Shown here one piece after another: positions 24,901 through 31,600 of a stretch of DNA of 64,000 bases (its first letter is position 1; each line of letters begins with the position of its first letter). The translations under genes were made by a program, and so were the position numbers. The notes under the pieces were generated by a model, which had not been told where the DNA came from, did no database searches, and saw only the letters and a program-made list of their open reading frames with translations. The DNA lies in NCBI GenBank assembly GCA_934047225.1, contig OW203992.1, forward strand, positions 17,163,501 through 17,227,500, written 5' to 3'. This stretch comes from Ypsolopha sequella (Eukaryota; Arthropoda; Insecta; Lepidoptera; Ypsolophidae).

Positions 24901-26904
24901 CATAGATATCATATATTATTTTAGTAGTAATACCCTGTTCCCGGTGAACGAAATAGTCCCTGCCCCTTCCAAGTCTGTTTAAAATTGATTAAACTCTGAA
25001 ATGAAAAGACATTTCATACAACCCTTAGTGTATATTCCTATAGCAAAATTTTTGAAGAAAAAATTTTTCTACAGTCCGTCCCGCTCTTTTTCTCCTTTTC
25101 AAATGAAGTAACGGTGATTGCTGCAACCGTGACCTATCCTCTTAACAATTATAAAAAGAAAAATGCGGGTAGAAATAGAGTATTAATAGTTTCACTGGCC
25201 GGCCCGCCAAGGACATTTTGCTGCTACATCACATCAGCTTGTGACCCCGACAGCCTGCGGAGGCGTCGAAACTTCGAATATTTATTAATAGTCTTATGAG
25301 ATTAAGACCATCACAAAAATTAAAGTGTACTTAGTAAAGTACAGCGAACAAGACTTTTGTAGAAAATTGTAATCATGAATTCATGACTCATGAATGACCA
25401 TTCGTTTGGTTCCTTATACAAGACAATTATCAGTCATTTGTCTTTTGCAATGTAACTATTTGGGTTTTGGTTTTATTTTGATGTTGTATCTGTTTTGTAC
25501 GTTGTACGTAAATAAGTAATGTTACAAATCAATATCATCATCAATATCACTATCAATATACTCATATGATAAAAAGTAGAACCCGGTGTGTCTGTGCATT
25601 GAAGAAAAGTAATAAAAATAGAAAAGTAATAGAACAAAAATCAGAAATTTTTAGATTTTTTTTCTGTCTGTCTGTCTGTTTATTCGCGCACATATCCGAA
25701 ACTACTGAACTGATTTTAATGTAATTTTCAGCGGTGGATATAACTTAATTTGGATTAGAATATAGGCTTTGTTTCATTAAAATCGGATGTCGGAAAAAAG
25801 TTATTATCATTTAAAGATTTTTGGAATTTAGTTTTCTACTGTTACATGTTATTTTTTTAATAATTGCTAGCGATGAAGGTCTATAAGACGTCACGAACGA
25901 TTGTTTATAAGAAACAAACCAGAAAACTTTGGAATTATATAGCGTATAAAATTTTAGTACATAAAAAATCAACAGGTGGCGCTGTTCATAAATAAATATT
26001 TTATTATTTTATTGAAATAGAGTCTTATTTTGGTAAATAAAAAGTTTTAATGTAAAATTAGTTGCAGCAATTGTATAACAGATAACCTTCTTTGATGAAA
26101 CGGGCTGGCTAGGTACTTTAATAAGATAACTGGAAACTGTAAAGCTTAAGTATTAAAAAACTATGTTAAAATAAAAGTGTCTGTCTGTACATTGATGATA
26201 TGCCAAAATAAATAGAAATGTAGGATACTGATACAAAAATAAATCTGAATTTTTGTCGGTATTTCATGCATCACGCAAAAACTACTAAACGGGTTTTAAT
26301 GCGGTTACCACTGTACGATCATTAGCAGTGAGACAAAGAAAGAAAGAAGGGAGATCACTGTTTGATAACTTATTATCCAACTTAAAAACTGGGATACTTT
26401 TTATTGCGGGATTCCCAAGGGAATCACTGTGATACACTGTGACCGCATTATCTTCTTACTGATTTATAAATGATATATATTAAAATAAAGGTCGTGTCAA
26501 ATATTTTAAGTTGATTTTGATTATAAAATACTGTTTCAAAAAAGCCAACGTAAGCGCCATTTATTTAAACTATCTGATGGGTTAATAAATATTGTTATAA
26601 ATATAATTTTCTTCATACACACTTTTGTAGTTCTGCCATTGGATTCCGCAATCGAACCATTTAACCAACTAAACAACCTTTAAGATTTCTTTGATAAGCA
26701 CAGCAAACTAATAGCAGTGGACCTTCCGAAACATGAAATTTTGTTCCAAAAGCGTCCAGCCCAGCATCACACACACACACACAACAAACAATCCAACACA
26801 CATTACGTACATAAGAACACTTCAGGGAGATGTTCGAGTTGTATCGGCGGAACGCGCATGTCCCCCAGCTGGTCCTCGCCAGGGTACATCATAGCACCCA
26901 ACAT
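810..26904 (-). CDS. Lim3: LIM-homeodomain transcription factor Lim3 (LHX3/LHX4 orthologue), 7 coding exons
   Basis: Joined exons 26904-26811, 22410-22236, 21732-21530, 20629-20443, 5375-5218, 2872-2687 and 964-810 give 385 codons plus TAG; every junction is GT-AG and in phase. LIM1 spans about residues 37-87 (C37, C40, H58, C61, C64, C67, C84, D87) and LIM2 about 96-150 (C96, C99, H118, C121, C124, C127, C147, D150), both with complete zinc ligands. The homeodomain is about 169-228, with the WFQNR core at 216-220. The block after it ([11 protein letters not shown]) and the C-terminal [14 protein letters not shown] motif are hallmarks of Lim3/LHX3/LHX4 rather than other LIM-HD classes. Known role: nuclear, DNA-binding, works with the LIM cofactor Chip/LDB and with Islet in motor-neuron and interneuron specification. 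The length is typical for the family. The only inferred part is exon 1. Confidence 0.97.
965..2686 (-). other. Lim3 intron 6
   Basis: 1.7-kb AT-rich intron. Holds a long foldback element (1707-2123). A GC-richer patch at 2370-2560 has no recognised content. No coding signal. Confidence 0.9.
1707..2123. mobile_element. foldback (palindromic) MITE, about 417 bp
   Basis: Left arm begins GCTACGAA and contains CCTCTACAAAACGCACAATTTAAG, GTGATTTATGGCATTTCG and TAATGTCAG; the right arm carries the same blocks in reverse order and complement (CTGACATTA, CGAAATGCCATAAATCAC, CTTAAGTTGTGCGTTTCGTAGAGG, TTCGTAGC). Arms of roughly 190 bp, moderately diverged, no open frame: a non-autonomous hairpin element. 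Confidence 0.75.
2687..2872 (-). CDS. Lim3: Lim3 exon 6 (Gly/Pro/Tyr-rich linker)
   Basis: Acceptor TCTTCATCAG precedes 2872; donor GTGAGTG follows 2687; 61 whole codons with phase 1 at both ends. Encodes [18 protein letters not shown], a poly-Gly/Ala run, and a His/Pro/Tyr-rich part ([18 protein letters not shown]). No folded domain is visible; the phase match and GC-rich codon use support the call. Confidence 0.9.
3766..3880. repeat. 45-bp tandem repeat, about 2.5 copies
   Basis: Units beginning CCCCGTTTTCATTTATT start at 3766 and 3811, each containing AAAATTAGGTTCTTTTTGACG; a shortened third unit follows. Confidence 0.8.
4152..4222. repeat. strong inverted repeat (17-bp perfect arms, 9-nt loop)
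   Basis: GTTTCGACGTGAGCCGA at 4168-4184 is the exact reverse complement of 4194-4210. Outer flanks (ACCCTCGGAATG against CATTCCTCGGGT) continue the symmetry imperfectly. Likely a small palindromic transposon remnant. Confidence 0.75.
4575..4770. repeat. dispersed lepidopteran-type repeat (CCCTGACTG...CATCCGCTAAGA family), copy 1
   Basis: Shares with 9958-10135 the order: ACCCTGACTG, a GGAACTAGGAA/GGACCTAGGAA block, AATTTGGACT, CATCCACTAAGA/CATCCGCTAAGA, GGGATT, CGCTGCGAGG-like end. A further partial end with GAGCAACGCTGCGGGCGTCCGCTAG lies at about 5130-5200, next to exon 5. Confidence 0.6.
5218..5375 (-). CDS. Lim3: Lim3 exon 5 (homeodomain C-terminus and Lim3-specific block)
   Basis: Acceptor TCCTCCACCAG precedes 5375; donor GTGAGT follows 5218. 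Starts with [20 protein letters not shown], completing helix 3 and continuing into the conserved segment found only in Lim3/LHX3/LHX4. It ends in an acidic, Ser-rich stretch ([13 protein letters not shown]). A dispersed repeat tail reaches to within about 20 nt of its donor. Confidence 0.96.
5725..5815. repeat. short copy of the tRNA-foldback repeat family
   Basis: Carries the left end TATTATTAGAGTGCATTACA and the right end TTGATCTTTTCTAATTTGTAAT of the element at 38570-38782, with the middle missing. Confidence 0.6.
6225..6480. promoter_or_regulatory. candidate intronic enhancer
   Basis: A CpG-rich, repeat-free island inside an AT-rich intron. It contains an octamer-like ATGTAAAT (6243-6250), a SOX-type AACAAAG (6331-6337) and a tandem homeodomain-type TTGATTAATTAA (6341-6352), which would suit a POU/SOX/homeobox-driven neural enhancer. 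Inferred from composition and motifs only. Confidence 0.35.
6737..7195 (+). repeat. 455-bp dispersed repeat, copy 1
   Basis: Begins CCTTAAGGCGATTAGTG and ends near ACCCATTTGACGATACC. Aligns along its whole length with 19677-20135 at roughly 85 percent by eye. Shared blocks include TTGATAGGGCGAAATA, TTTATAGCTATCAAGTTTATCTA and GAGGAGTAGGCTTTAGAAA. No lasting reading frame. Confidence 0.8.
7718..8302. mobile_element. DNA-transposon remnant with about 50-bp terminal inverted repeats
   Basis: Left end has CACATCCGAAAAGGGGTGAAAC and ACTAGACC...TCGAC; right end has the complement in reverse (GTCGATAT, AGATCTAGTTTTACCCAC, TTTCGGATGTG). AT-rich interior without a transposase frame. Confidence 0.55.
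8820..8979. mobile_element. 160-bp MITE (TGTGTCGATTCGG family), copy 1
   Basis: Ends are inverted repeats, TGTGTCGATTCGGCG at the left and CCGAATCGACACA at the right, with internal symmetry around TTTGACAGGACTAA and TCCTGTCAAATAAG. Other copies at 28775 and 43216. Confidence 0.8.
9275..9512. mobile_element. MITE (ACAAGGTGA-ended family), copy 1
   Basis: Ends AAGGTGAC and GTCACCTTGT; inside, AATTCATACTGAAGGCTTGGTAA and CTTCAGTATGAATTTA are inverted partners. Same family as the copies at 11672, 43975 and 57360. Confidence 0.7.
9601..9631 (-). other. CTGATG-stem-GAAATAT hairpin motif, copy 1
   Basis: Minus strand reads CTGATGCC, a 5-bp stem with one mismatch around a 5-nt loop, then GAAATATG. 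One of five such sites; see findings. Confidence 0.55.
9958..10135. repeat. dispersed lepidopteran-type repeat (CCCTGACTG...CATCCGCTAAGA family), copy 2
   Basis: Same block order as 4575-4770 and ends with GAGCAACGCTGCGAGG, a close match to the piece beside Lim3 exon 5. Confidence 0.6.
10335..10604. repeat. dispersed repeat with GTATGTTGCCATCGCAAAG end, copy 1
   Basis: Contains the end in both orientations (10336 onward and 10448 onward), then the family body running to GGCGGGTTTTTCACAATC and CCGCTCTTAA. Three more copies: 19524, 36371 and 41268. Confidence 0.75.
11672..11943. mobile_element. foldback MITE (ACAAGGTGA-ended family), copy 2, nearly full palindrome
   Basis: TTATACAAGGTGA at the left and TCACCTTGTATAA at the right. 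Arms of about 130 bp share AAATTCATACT, CTTGGTAA, CATCATGAA and CCCATAGTGATTCACT with their complements. The best-preserved copy; TA-type target site likely. Confidence 0.85.
12264..12388. repeat. inverted repeat with 41-bp near-perfect arms
   Basis: ATCATTTGAACTGTAAATGC...TTAAAACAATATT (12264-12305) is matched in reverse complement by 12348-12388 with one or two differences; the loop is about 42 nt of AT-rich DNA. Confidence 0.85.
12419..12452 (-). other. CTGATG-stem-GAAATAT hairpin motif, copy 2
   Basis: Minus strand: CTGATGAC, 6-bp stem GACTCC/GGGGTC, 6-nt loop, GAAATATATCG. Lies 31 bp from the inverted repeat ending at 12388. Confidence 0.6.
13141..13298. mobile_element. small inverted-repeat element
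   Basis: GCTGCACACCAAATGCC at the left and ATTTGGTGTGTAT at the right, with internal CACGC/GCGTG symmetry and GC-rich content. Confidence 0.45.
13773..13914. mobile_element. 140-bp foldback MITE
   Basis: ATTATTAGGAGTACGAGACTCACCATGTTTAGTTATGATATTTTCC is mirrored by GGAAAATATAAAAACTAAACACGGTGAGTCC...CCTAATAAT. Arms about 50 bp. Confidence 0.75.
15600..16570. repeat. diverged long duplication
   Basis: Block 15630-15760 (ACTACCCCATTTCAGTGTATAGT, TTTTGCCTGACAA, CATACAAATACA, AACATTGAAAT) recurs in order at 16420-16550 with many changes. No coding sense. Confidence 0.45.
17041..17210. repeat. 85-bp tandem duplication
   Basis: Two adjacent units share AAAGCCCTATRCCCTARCATTCAAA, CTTATAAARCCCTCT and AAACAATGAAACTATTT. 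Confidence 0.8.
17640..18080 (+). promoter_or_regulatory. GC-richer segment with TATA and Initiator-like motifs
   Basis: A TATATAAATATATA box (17714-17728) is followed about 30 bp later by TCAGT (17750-17754), the arthropod Initiator core, then by 300 bp of GC-richer non-coding DNA. This could be a retroelement LTR promoter or a cryptic promoter; no LTR pair, primer site or ORF is seen. Confidence 0.25.
18546..18605. repeat. 9-bp microrepeat
   Basis: Successive units AGCGTTATC, AGTGCTATC, GGCGTAAAC, GGTGCTAAC and GGTGTTATG share a GGTGYTAWC-like consensus. Confidence 0.6.
19351..19366 (+). repeat. homopolymer G run (16)
   Basis: Sixteen consecutive G. Preceded by TTTCTCAAACTGTGGACCGCG, which resembles a decayed hAT end. 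Confidence 0.85.
19524..19680. repeat. dispersed repeat with GTATGTTGCCATCGCAAAG end, copy 2
   Basis: AATCCAATGGAAACTTTGCGATGGCAACATACACAATAC to CCGCTCTTAAGG, matching 10448-10604. It abuts the 455-bp repeat that follows. Confidence 0.75.
19677..20135 (+). repeat. 455-bp dispersed repeat, copy 2
   Basis: Begins TAAGGTGATTACTGTCGCC and ends ACCCATTTGGCGATATT; full-length partner of 6737-7195. It ends about 300 bp from Lim3 exon 4. Confidence 0.8.
20443..20629 (-). CDS. Lim3: Lim3 exon 4 (linker and most of the homeodomain)
   Basis: Acceptor TTTTCTCCAG precedes 20629; donor GTGAGT follows 20443. Encodes a Gly/Asp-rich linker and homeodomain helices 1 to 3 up to [27 protein letters not shown] and [12 protein letters not shown] are nearly identical to LHX3/LHX4. 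The exon ends inside the Arg codon after WFQN, the usual intron position in this family. Confidence 0.97.
20630..21529 (-). other. Lim3 intron 3
   Basis: 900-bp intron holding one tRNA-like segment (20788-20866). Otherwise no recognised content. Confidence 0.9.
20788..20866 (-). repeat. tRNA-derived segment (SINE head or tRNA pseudogene, Thr-like)
   Basis: Minus strand shows TAGCTCAGTTGG (A box) and a perfect GGTTCGAATCC (B box), intact D, anticodon and T stems, but the first two acceptor pairs fail and base 33 is C instead of U. The anticodon position reads GGT. These defects favour a SINE head or pseudogene over a working tRNA-Thr. No clear SINE body or tail is seen. Confidence 0.6.
21530..21732 (-). 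CDS. Lim3: Lim3 exon 3 (LIM2 domain)
   Basis: Acceptor TGTCCTAG precedes 21732; donor GTGAG follows 21530. Encodes [20 protein letters not shown] and on through the second LIM domain to the linker. [20 protein letters not shown] and LVCK are the conserved LHX3/4 signatures. Zinc ligands C96 to D150 (full-protein numbering) are all present. Confidence 0.97.
21733..22235 (-). other. Lim3 intron 2
   Basis: 503 bp between the two LIM exons; nothing recognised in it. Confidence 0.9.
22236..22410 (-). CDS. Lim3: Lim3 exon 2 (LIM1 domain)
   Basis: Acceptor TTTGTTGCAG precedes 22410; donor GTAAGTG follows 22236. Encodes the whole first LIM zinc finger from SIPKCGGC to YCKDDFFK, with spacing C-x2-C-x17-H-x2-C-x2-C-x2-C-x16-C-x2-D. 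The FFK ending is the conserved hinge into LIM2; the K codon is split AA/G across the intron. Confidence 0.97.
22976..23041 (-). repeat. tRNA-derived segment (Ser-like, degenerate)
   Basis: Minus strand has TGGCCGAGTGG (perfect A box) and GGTTCAATCTC (mutated B box); the anticodon loop CTGCTAA would read GCT. The variable arm of a true tRNA-Ser is absent and the T stem is broken, so a SINE or pseudogene is likely. Confidence 0.5.
24498..24780 (+). mobile_element. LINE 3' end: reverse transcriptase ORF C-terminus and tail
   Basis: A frame from about 24498 to TAG at 24690-24692 encodes [19 protein letters not shown], then a lysine-rich helix and [16 protein letters not shown]. The pattern of aromatic-N-x-LP followed by an amphipathic FKxKL-like helix is typical of the C-terminus of CR1/L2-type LINE reverse transcriptase ORFs. 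Then come an AATAAA and a TTCTATCCTATTCTATAG simple tail. 5' truncated and dead. Confidence 0.6.
25640..26330. repeat. two copies of a TCTGTCTGTC...AAACTACT repeat
   Basis: 25665-25830: TCTGTCTGTCTGTCTGT, then GAAACTACTGAACTGATTTTAATG and ATCGGATG. 26178-26330: GTGTCTGTCTGTACA, then AAAACTACTAAACGGGTTTTAATGCGGTT. A repeat type common in moth genomes. Confidence 0.55.
26811..26904 (-). CDS. Lim3: Lim3 exon 1 (start codon and N-terminus)
   Basis: The ATG at 26904-26902 is the first after an in-frame upstream TAG; two more Met codons follow within six residues. The exon encodes 31 residues rich in Pro and acidic residues ([16 protein letters not shown], then [10 protein letters not shown]) and ends with one spare base before GTACGT at 26810-26805. 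That base plus CC from the next exon makes a Ser codon, so the phase fits. The LPE motif shortly before the IPKCGGC of LIM1 resembles the vertebrate LHX4 N-terminus. It lies in a local GC-rich patch 4.4 kb from exon 2. An alternative first exon is possible, as Lim3/LHX3 genes often have more than one. Confidence 0.72.
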
Positions 26905-27150
26905 GCCACGACCGTCACGAGTGGAGTCACTCGGCACACTGCAGTCACTCACCCCGCACAACTACCCCGAACCCCCTTATCAGTGCCCGAACACGATTGG
27001 TCGACACGTTATCGGGTATAACAGCCACCACGCCCTTTCACCAATCAGGGCACAGCCCCGTCCCATCGGTCGATTTAGCCGCGAATTTTCGCAACATTTT
27101 CATGGAAGCGATATCGAACGCTTTGCTTTGCTGCAAGTGCTATGAAGATT
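26905..27150 (-). promoter_or_regulatory. probable Lim3 5' UTR and proximal promoter
   Basis: Immediately upstream of the Lim3 ATG the composition becomes GC-rich for about 250 bp and then falls back. It holds two CCAAT boxes (minus strand at 27000-26996, plus strand at 27041-27045) and a GGGCGTGG GC-box (minus strand, 27035-27028). No convincing TATA box. The transcription start is not fixed. Confidence 0.4.
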
Positions 27151-29190
27151 GCAGACAGGTAAGCTATATCGTATATCCTGAGTTTATGGTTAAGTATTGC
27201 GTCATCGCCTCACGTTGTTCCGTTTCATCGTTTTTGGCCAATGTTTCTTGGTAGGATTATTTTTAAGGAATTATTGGGGCCTTTAGATTTATAAACATAA
27301 ATCAATATTAATGTTACGTTATTTATTCCTTTCTTAAGTAAGCATTTATTTGAAAATTAAGGCAAAAAAACGTTTAAAACATAGAACAAAATGGCACCTT
27401 TTCAGCTATTAAGTGTTTACTAGTTTGTGTAGCTACCCTACTGTTTTCCACGCTACGCGTAGACAAGACACGTATAAGACTACGAGCTACACGGCGCGGC
27501 GGCGGCGGCTGCACGCGGTAGTCTATCGTAGTTCGTAGCAACCGCGTAGAACTTACGAGTTTATCTTATTTCTAACCAAATTATTATTAGTTTGTTGATT
27601 TTTATTACATTAAAAAAAGAGTATAAAGAATAGATTATGAGCTTTCTTTAAAGTTAACTATTAACTATAGCTAAATCAAGTATAAGAGTTATTAAAATGT
27701 AAACAAGATTTTAAAATCAAATTTCAAAATAAATCAATTTGTATACAAAATTTTAGTGTTTGGAATCTGTTGCTCTGTATTAATGATGGCTTCTGTTTTA
27801 AAAAAAATAGAGATCGATGCACATTAATATCTTTTCCACGAGTTATTTTTCACAGAATTTTATGGGTTCGAAAGGGTAAGAAATACAAAAAAATGTTTTC
27901 AAAATAAAACACTAGGTGAAAAGTAGCTCGTTAAAAAGACCGATTTTTATATACTTTATACTTAATAGGTCAATTTTTTTATGTTTGGCGCAGTAGCAAA
28001 ACCACGAATTCACGAAAAAAAAATGCAATTTTTAATAATGCTTCTAACATACGCAAACAGATTAAAATACTTTAAAATGCATTCGCTGTCAGATCAAATA
28101 ACTTTGCTCGATCTATTATTTCTTTGAAAGCTAACATGGAGTGAATATGATTGTCCCGAACTTATACGATTTCCCCATTAGAGTTCCTAGAGAATCTCGT
28201 TAAGGTGGCTCCGTCGGAATAATTAGCAACTCGATTCGTGGTGGTTGAAATTTCGAACAAAACCATATTAAAATAAAGTCCATAGCAGCTTGCACTGCAA
28301 CATGGCTGTTGGGTCATTCGCTGCGGCTGACAAGTGCGAAAATAGTATGTTTTTAATTTATTTTATCTAAAATAAAATTAATTTCCAAGAACTGAGAAAA
28401 CCAAATCATTTTATATTATTTTGTCTAGAAGTTTATAAATTTTTGTACTGTTTCGATAAAAACTGCAGCAGTTATTATACAAGTGAACAAAAAATCGAGA
28501 AATAAGGGTAAACTTGGAATTTTCTTGCTTCACTTCTGTATATTATAATGAAATTCAAGAAAAACCACATCACTATTGATATCATGCAGATTACTATGTA
28601 TTTTTCTTCTGTTGAAAAATGCTTTAGTTACCGTATAACATGGTTTCAAAGTTACTTAGTTCAAGGTCATTGGCGTTGGTAGAAACCTTAAGCAATGATG
28701 CTGCGACCAACATAATCGAAGTGAAATTTAGGGCAACACCACTCCCCATTGAATAGGTTATCATTATAAGCAATTTTATCGATTCGGTGTAACACGACTT
28801 AAGTTATTTGATAGGACTAACCTTATTTTAAGCGTCCTATCTTTTTCTTTCCTTATCGAAAAGACGAGGACAAAACGAGGAGGTTTAGTCCTGTCAAATA
28901 AGTTAAGATGTGCTACATCGGATTGACACCATTATTTAACAAGCATGTCTCGACCTATTCCTACTTTAAAAATGTGTCTTTTCAAAATGTTTTTGAATGA
29001 AACTACCACATTTTGAAATCTATTGTATGTATCAAAGAGTTAATACTAAGTTTTTAAATTGTTTTATATGAATATAATCAATATTAGAGTAATTTTATGC
29101 TTTCTTGTAGATATTGTAAATAATCTAATGTGTGCAATTGTATTTTTTTTATCTAATGCATGTCTCAAAAAGTATTATGTATATAATTTA
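27150..29190. other. intergenic, 5' of Lim3
   Basis: AT-rich. Holds a CpG-rich patch (27440-27560) containing a run of CGG repeats flanked by GTAG/CTAC motifs, and one MITE (28775-28932). No gene seen. Confidence 0.6.
28775..28932. mobile_element. 160-bp MITE (TGTGTCGATTCGG family), copy 2
   Basis: ATCGATTCGGTGTAACACGACTT at the left; right end GTGCTACATCGGATTGACACC is the inverted partner, more diverged than in copies 1 and 3. Confidence 0.75.
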
Positions 29191-29194
29191 TTTG

Positions 29195-29584
29195 TCAATG
29201 CAAGTGCTCGTAAAGGCTCACTTTTTATGTATCAAAACCGAACAGAAAGTCGATTATTTTGCCCTAGGGCTTTATTATTATTTTCATTTTAATTTATTTA
29301 CGAGAAGTTGGCTAACCTGCAAACTTTCCTGTGTACCATAAATGTTATACTTTTTTTTCACTGTTTAACGGCTCTGGATACATTCCTTTTGAGCCAATCA
29401 TAATTTAAAGTTCACAAGATTATATTTGTTTTATTTCCTCACACTATGCATTGAAAAACGTAGTATGATACACGGGCGTAAGAGCAATAAATTACTCGGT
29501 TACGTTTAAAACACTCGTTACGCTCGTGTTTTAAATCGTCCTCGTAATTTATTCCTTTTCGCCCTTGTAGCATAAACTACTATT
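29195..29584 (+). mobile_element. 390-bp non-autonomous element (CAATGCAAGTGCTCGTAAA family), copy 1
   Basis: Starts TCAATGCAAGTGCTCGTAAAG, passes ATTTTGCCCTAGGGC, and ends in a foldback half: ACGTAGTATGATACACGGGCG ... GAGTAATTTATTGC mirrored by GTAATTTATTCC ... GTAGCATAAACTAC. Four copies in this window (29195, 40218, 45738, 62468). Non-coding. Confidence 0.85.
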
Positions 29585-29599
29585 AAAATTAGATTCTTT

Positions 29600-31300
29600 A
29601 TTTTTTATTAATGGTAATTAATTTCTGATTTTAGTTCTCTTAATTAAATTGTATTACGATTCTAATAATTTATATTATGATGCTATAATTTTTAATAATT
29701 TATTGCAAACATTATTTTAATTCATTTATAAAATTTCGTGCCTTTTAATATAAAAAATCATGTTATAATTGATGAATTGGTATAATAGCTGTAGTTTGTA
29801 ATATAATGCATGTTGTGTCCATCTATAATAGTATAGACATATAACTTTAAACTGAATGCTTTATGAAATAATGTATTTGTGTACTAGACGTTGGTGGTCG
29901 GTAATAAAATTATTTTTTTGATATCTCAAAAAGTTACGAAGTTATTAGCAAACAAAGTGAGCTTAACCGCATGTCACGTGACGTCATCTGACACGATTTC
30001 ATACTAAAAGCTATAAATATCGCTATCACAAACTTTTGTTATAGGAATTAGGAGTTTTTCAAAAATTCGTTTGTGTTAGGAGTTTTTCAAAAATTCAAAA
30101 AGCTTTGTGATTTGCAATGGCTAATTAATCAGTTACTATAAAAACTATACTGATATTTCACTACAGGACACGCGACCAATTAAAAATAAAAAAAAATTTT
30201 ATTAGAGTATGTTTATTCAACAGATAACACAAATTGTAGTACAACCAAGTTGTTATTTAAAACGATGTTAGAGGAAACTTAGCATGAATCCATTGAAAAG
30301 GTCGGTGGCTCAGCTTTTGTCTCTACAGCCAAGAGCAAAGTGAACGCTGTTATTCTGTTACCGCCCATAGTAACTTATATTAATATTATATCATTAATAA
30401 CAAAACTTATATATATATATATATTAGGGTTGTGTATCAATATTACAGTTAAAGTTCAATAAACCAATTTTTTTTTTTTGCAACTATGAACTGTCAAAAA
30501 ATATGCTTTTTTCCGGTAGTTAATAACTGAATACCTACTAACTCTATTAAAACCTACATTTTATCTTTGGAAATCTAGAAGATCAGGGTGGGGAACGGTC
30601 GTTTATAGCCAATTAGAGCTCTAAGACCACGGGACCAAAATTGTATCTAAAAAATTATCTTTGTGGTAATAAAACACTTGTACTTGTCCACAAAACGTCC
30701 ACAAAACGTACTTCACATTTAATTCTTTGGACGCCATTTAAACATTATTTTCGAATTGTTGACTGGCGATATATTGTGCGTATATGTTGTGTAAGCGTCA
30801 TTAAAATTTTCAAATTCCTATGTTTTTGAGCAAAACCTCTGAACGACCTCTGACAGACGGAAACAAGAGTGATCTTATAAGGGTTCCGTTTTTCTTTTTA
30901 AGGTACGGTACCCTAAAATCACGTTTCCATTTCTTGATTTTGAAGTCGGACCACCTGCATCTTTGTAATAGCGTTATATAAAACGGGCTAAGCTGCTTTT
31001 GTCGTGAGTGTTGTTTGAACCACTTTCGTATAAAAGTATTTTTTTCTTAAAACTTTATGACGCTTAAAATAGTTGTAGAAATACAAACTTTTCTACCTAA
31101 TGTTTATGTTTGAAGTTGAATATTAATTTACAAAAAAAAAACTTGTATGTATTTCACCTCAGTCATGTACTAAATGTTTATTCTTGATAAAATCACGTTT
31201 TCTGTATCACAAGAGTACTTAAATCTATTCAAATAAATTAGTTTGTATAATACTCGTATACATACAATACACCCGTATATATATATAGATTAACTTTACT
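29600..31300. other. intergenic, AT-rich
   Basis: No gene. Contains AT microsatellites (about 30413-30424), a T run near 30473 and a partial GGGTTCCGTTTTTC...GGTACGGTACCCTA repeat at 30887-30915. Confidence 0.5.
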
Positions 31301-31309
31301 TACCTTCAC

Positions 31310-31600
31310 AATATACGCTCGTTTGCCGTAAATTATGAGTTTATGACTTATACGGGCAACTTTCTTCATCCATCAAAAGTAGCCAGCAGCAACAAAACAA
31401 AACCTCCACCGTTCCTGCCACCCTGTAAGGCGTGACGCAATAGTGATTTATGACGTCATAAACTCGCACACTCGGCGGCCCCTGTGCTCACTTAGATAAT
31501 TTATGCGCTGAACTCGGGTCACGTTGGAGGTCTGACCCAGGCCTAGAGAACTCATGATTTGTTCAGTCGTGACGTGAGAAAACTTTCAGAGTAAAGGATG
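31310..31600. promoter_or_regulatory. candidate upstream enhancer with a CRE/Hox palindrome
   Basis: CpG-richer, repeat-free island 4.4 kb upstream of the Lim3 ATG. It contains the perfect palindrome TTTATGACGTCATAAA (31447-31462), combining a CREB-type TGACGTCA with posterior-Hox-like TTTATGA, plus a further TTTATGACTTAT and GTGACGTGAG. Regulatory function is inferred. Confidence 0.35.

Larger units (their letters stand above)
22411..26810 (-). other. Lim3 intron 1
   Basis: 4.4 kb. Holds a tRNA-like segment (22976-23041), a possible inverted-repeat element around 24000-24110 (ACCTCTCTGTA ... TACAGAGAGGT), a LINE 3' end (24498-24780) and two copies of a TCTGTCTGTC...AAACTACTRAACKG repeat (25640-26330). 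Confidence 0.7.
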
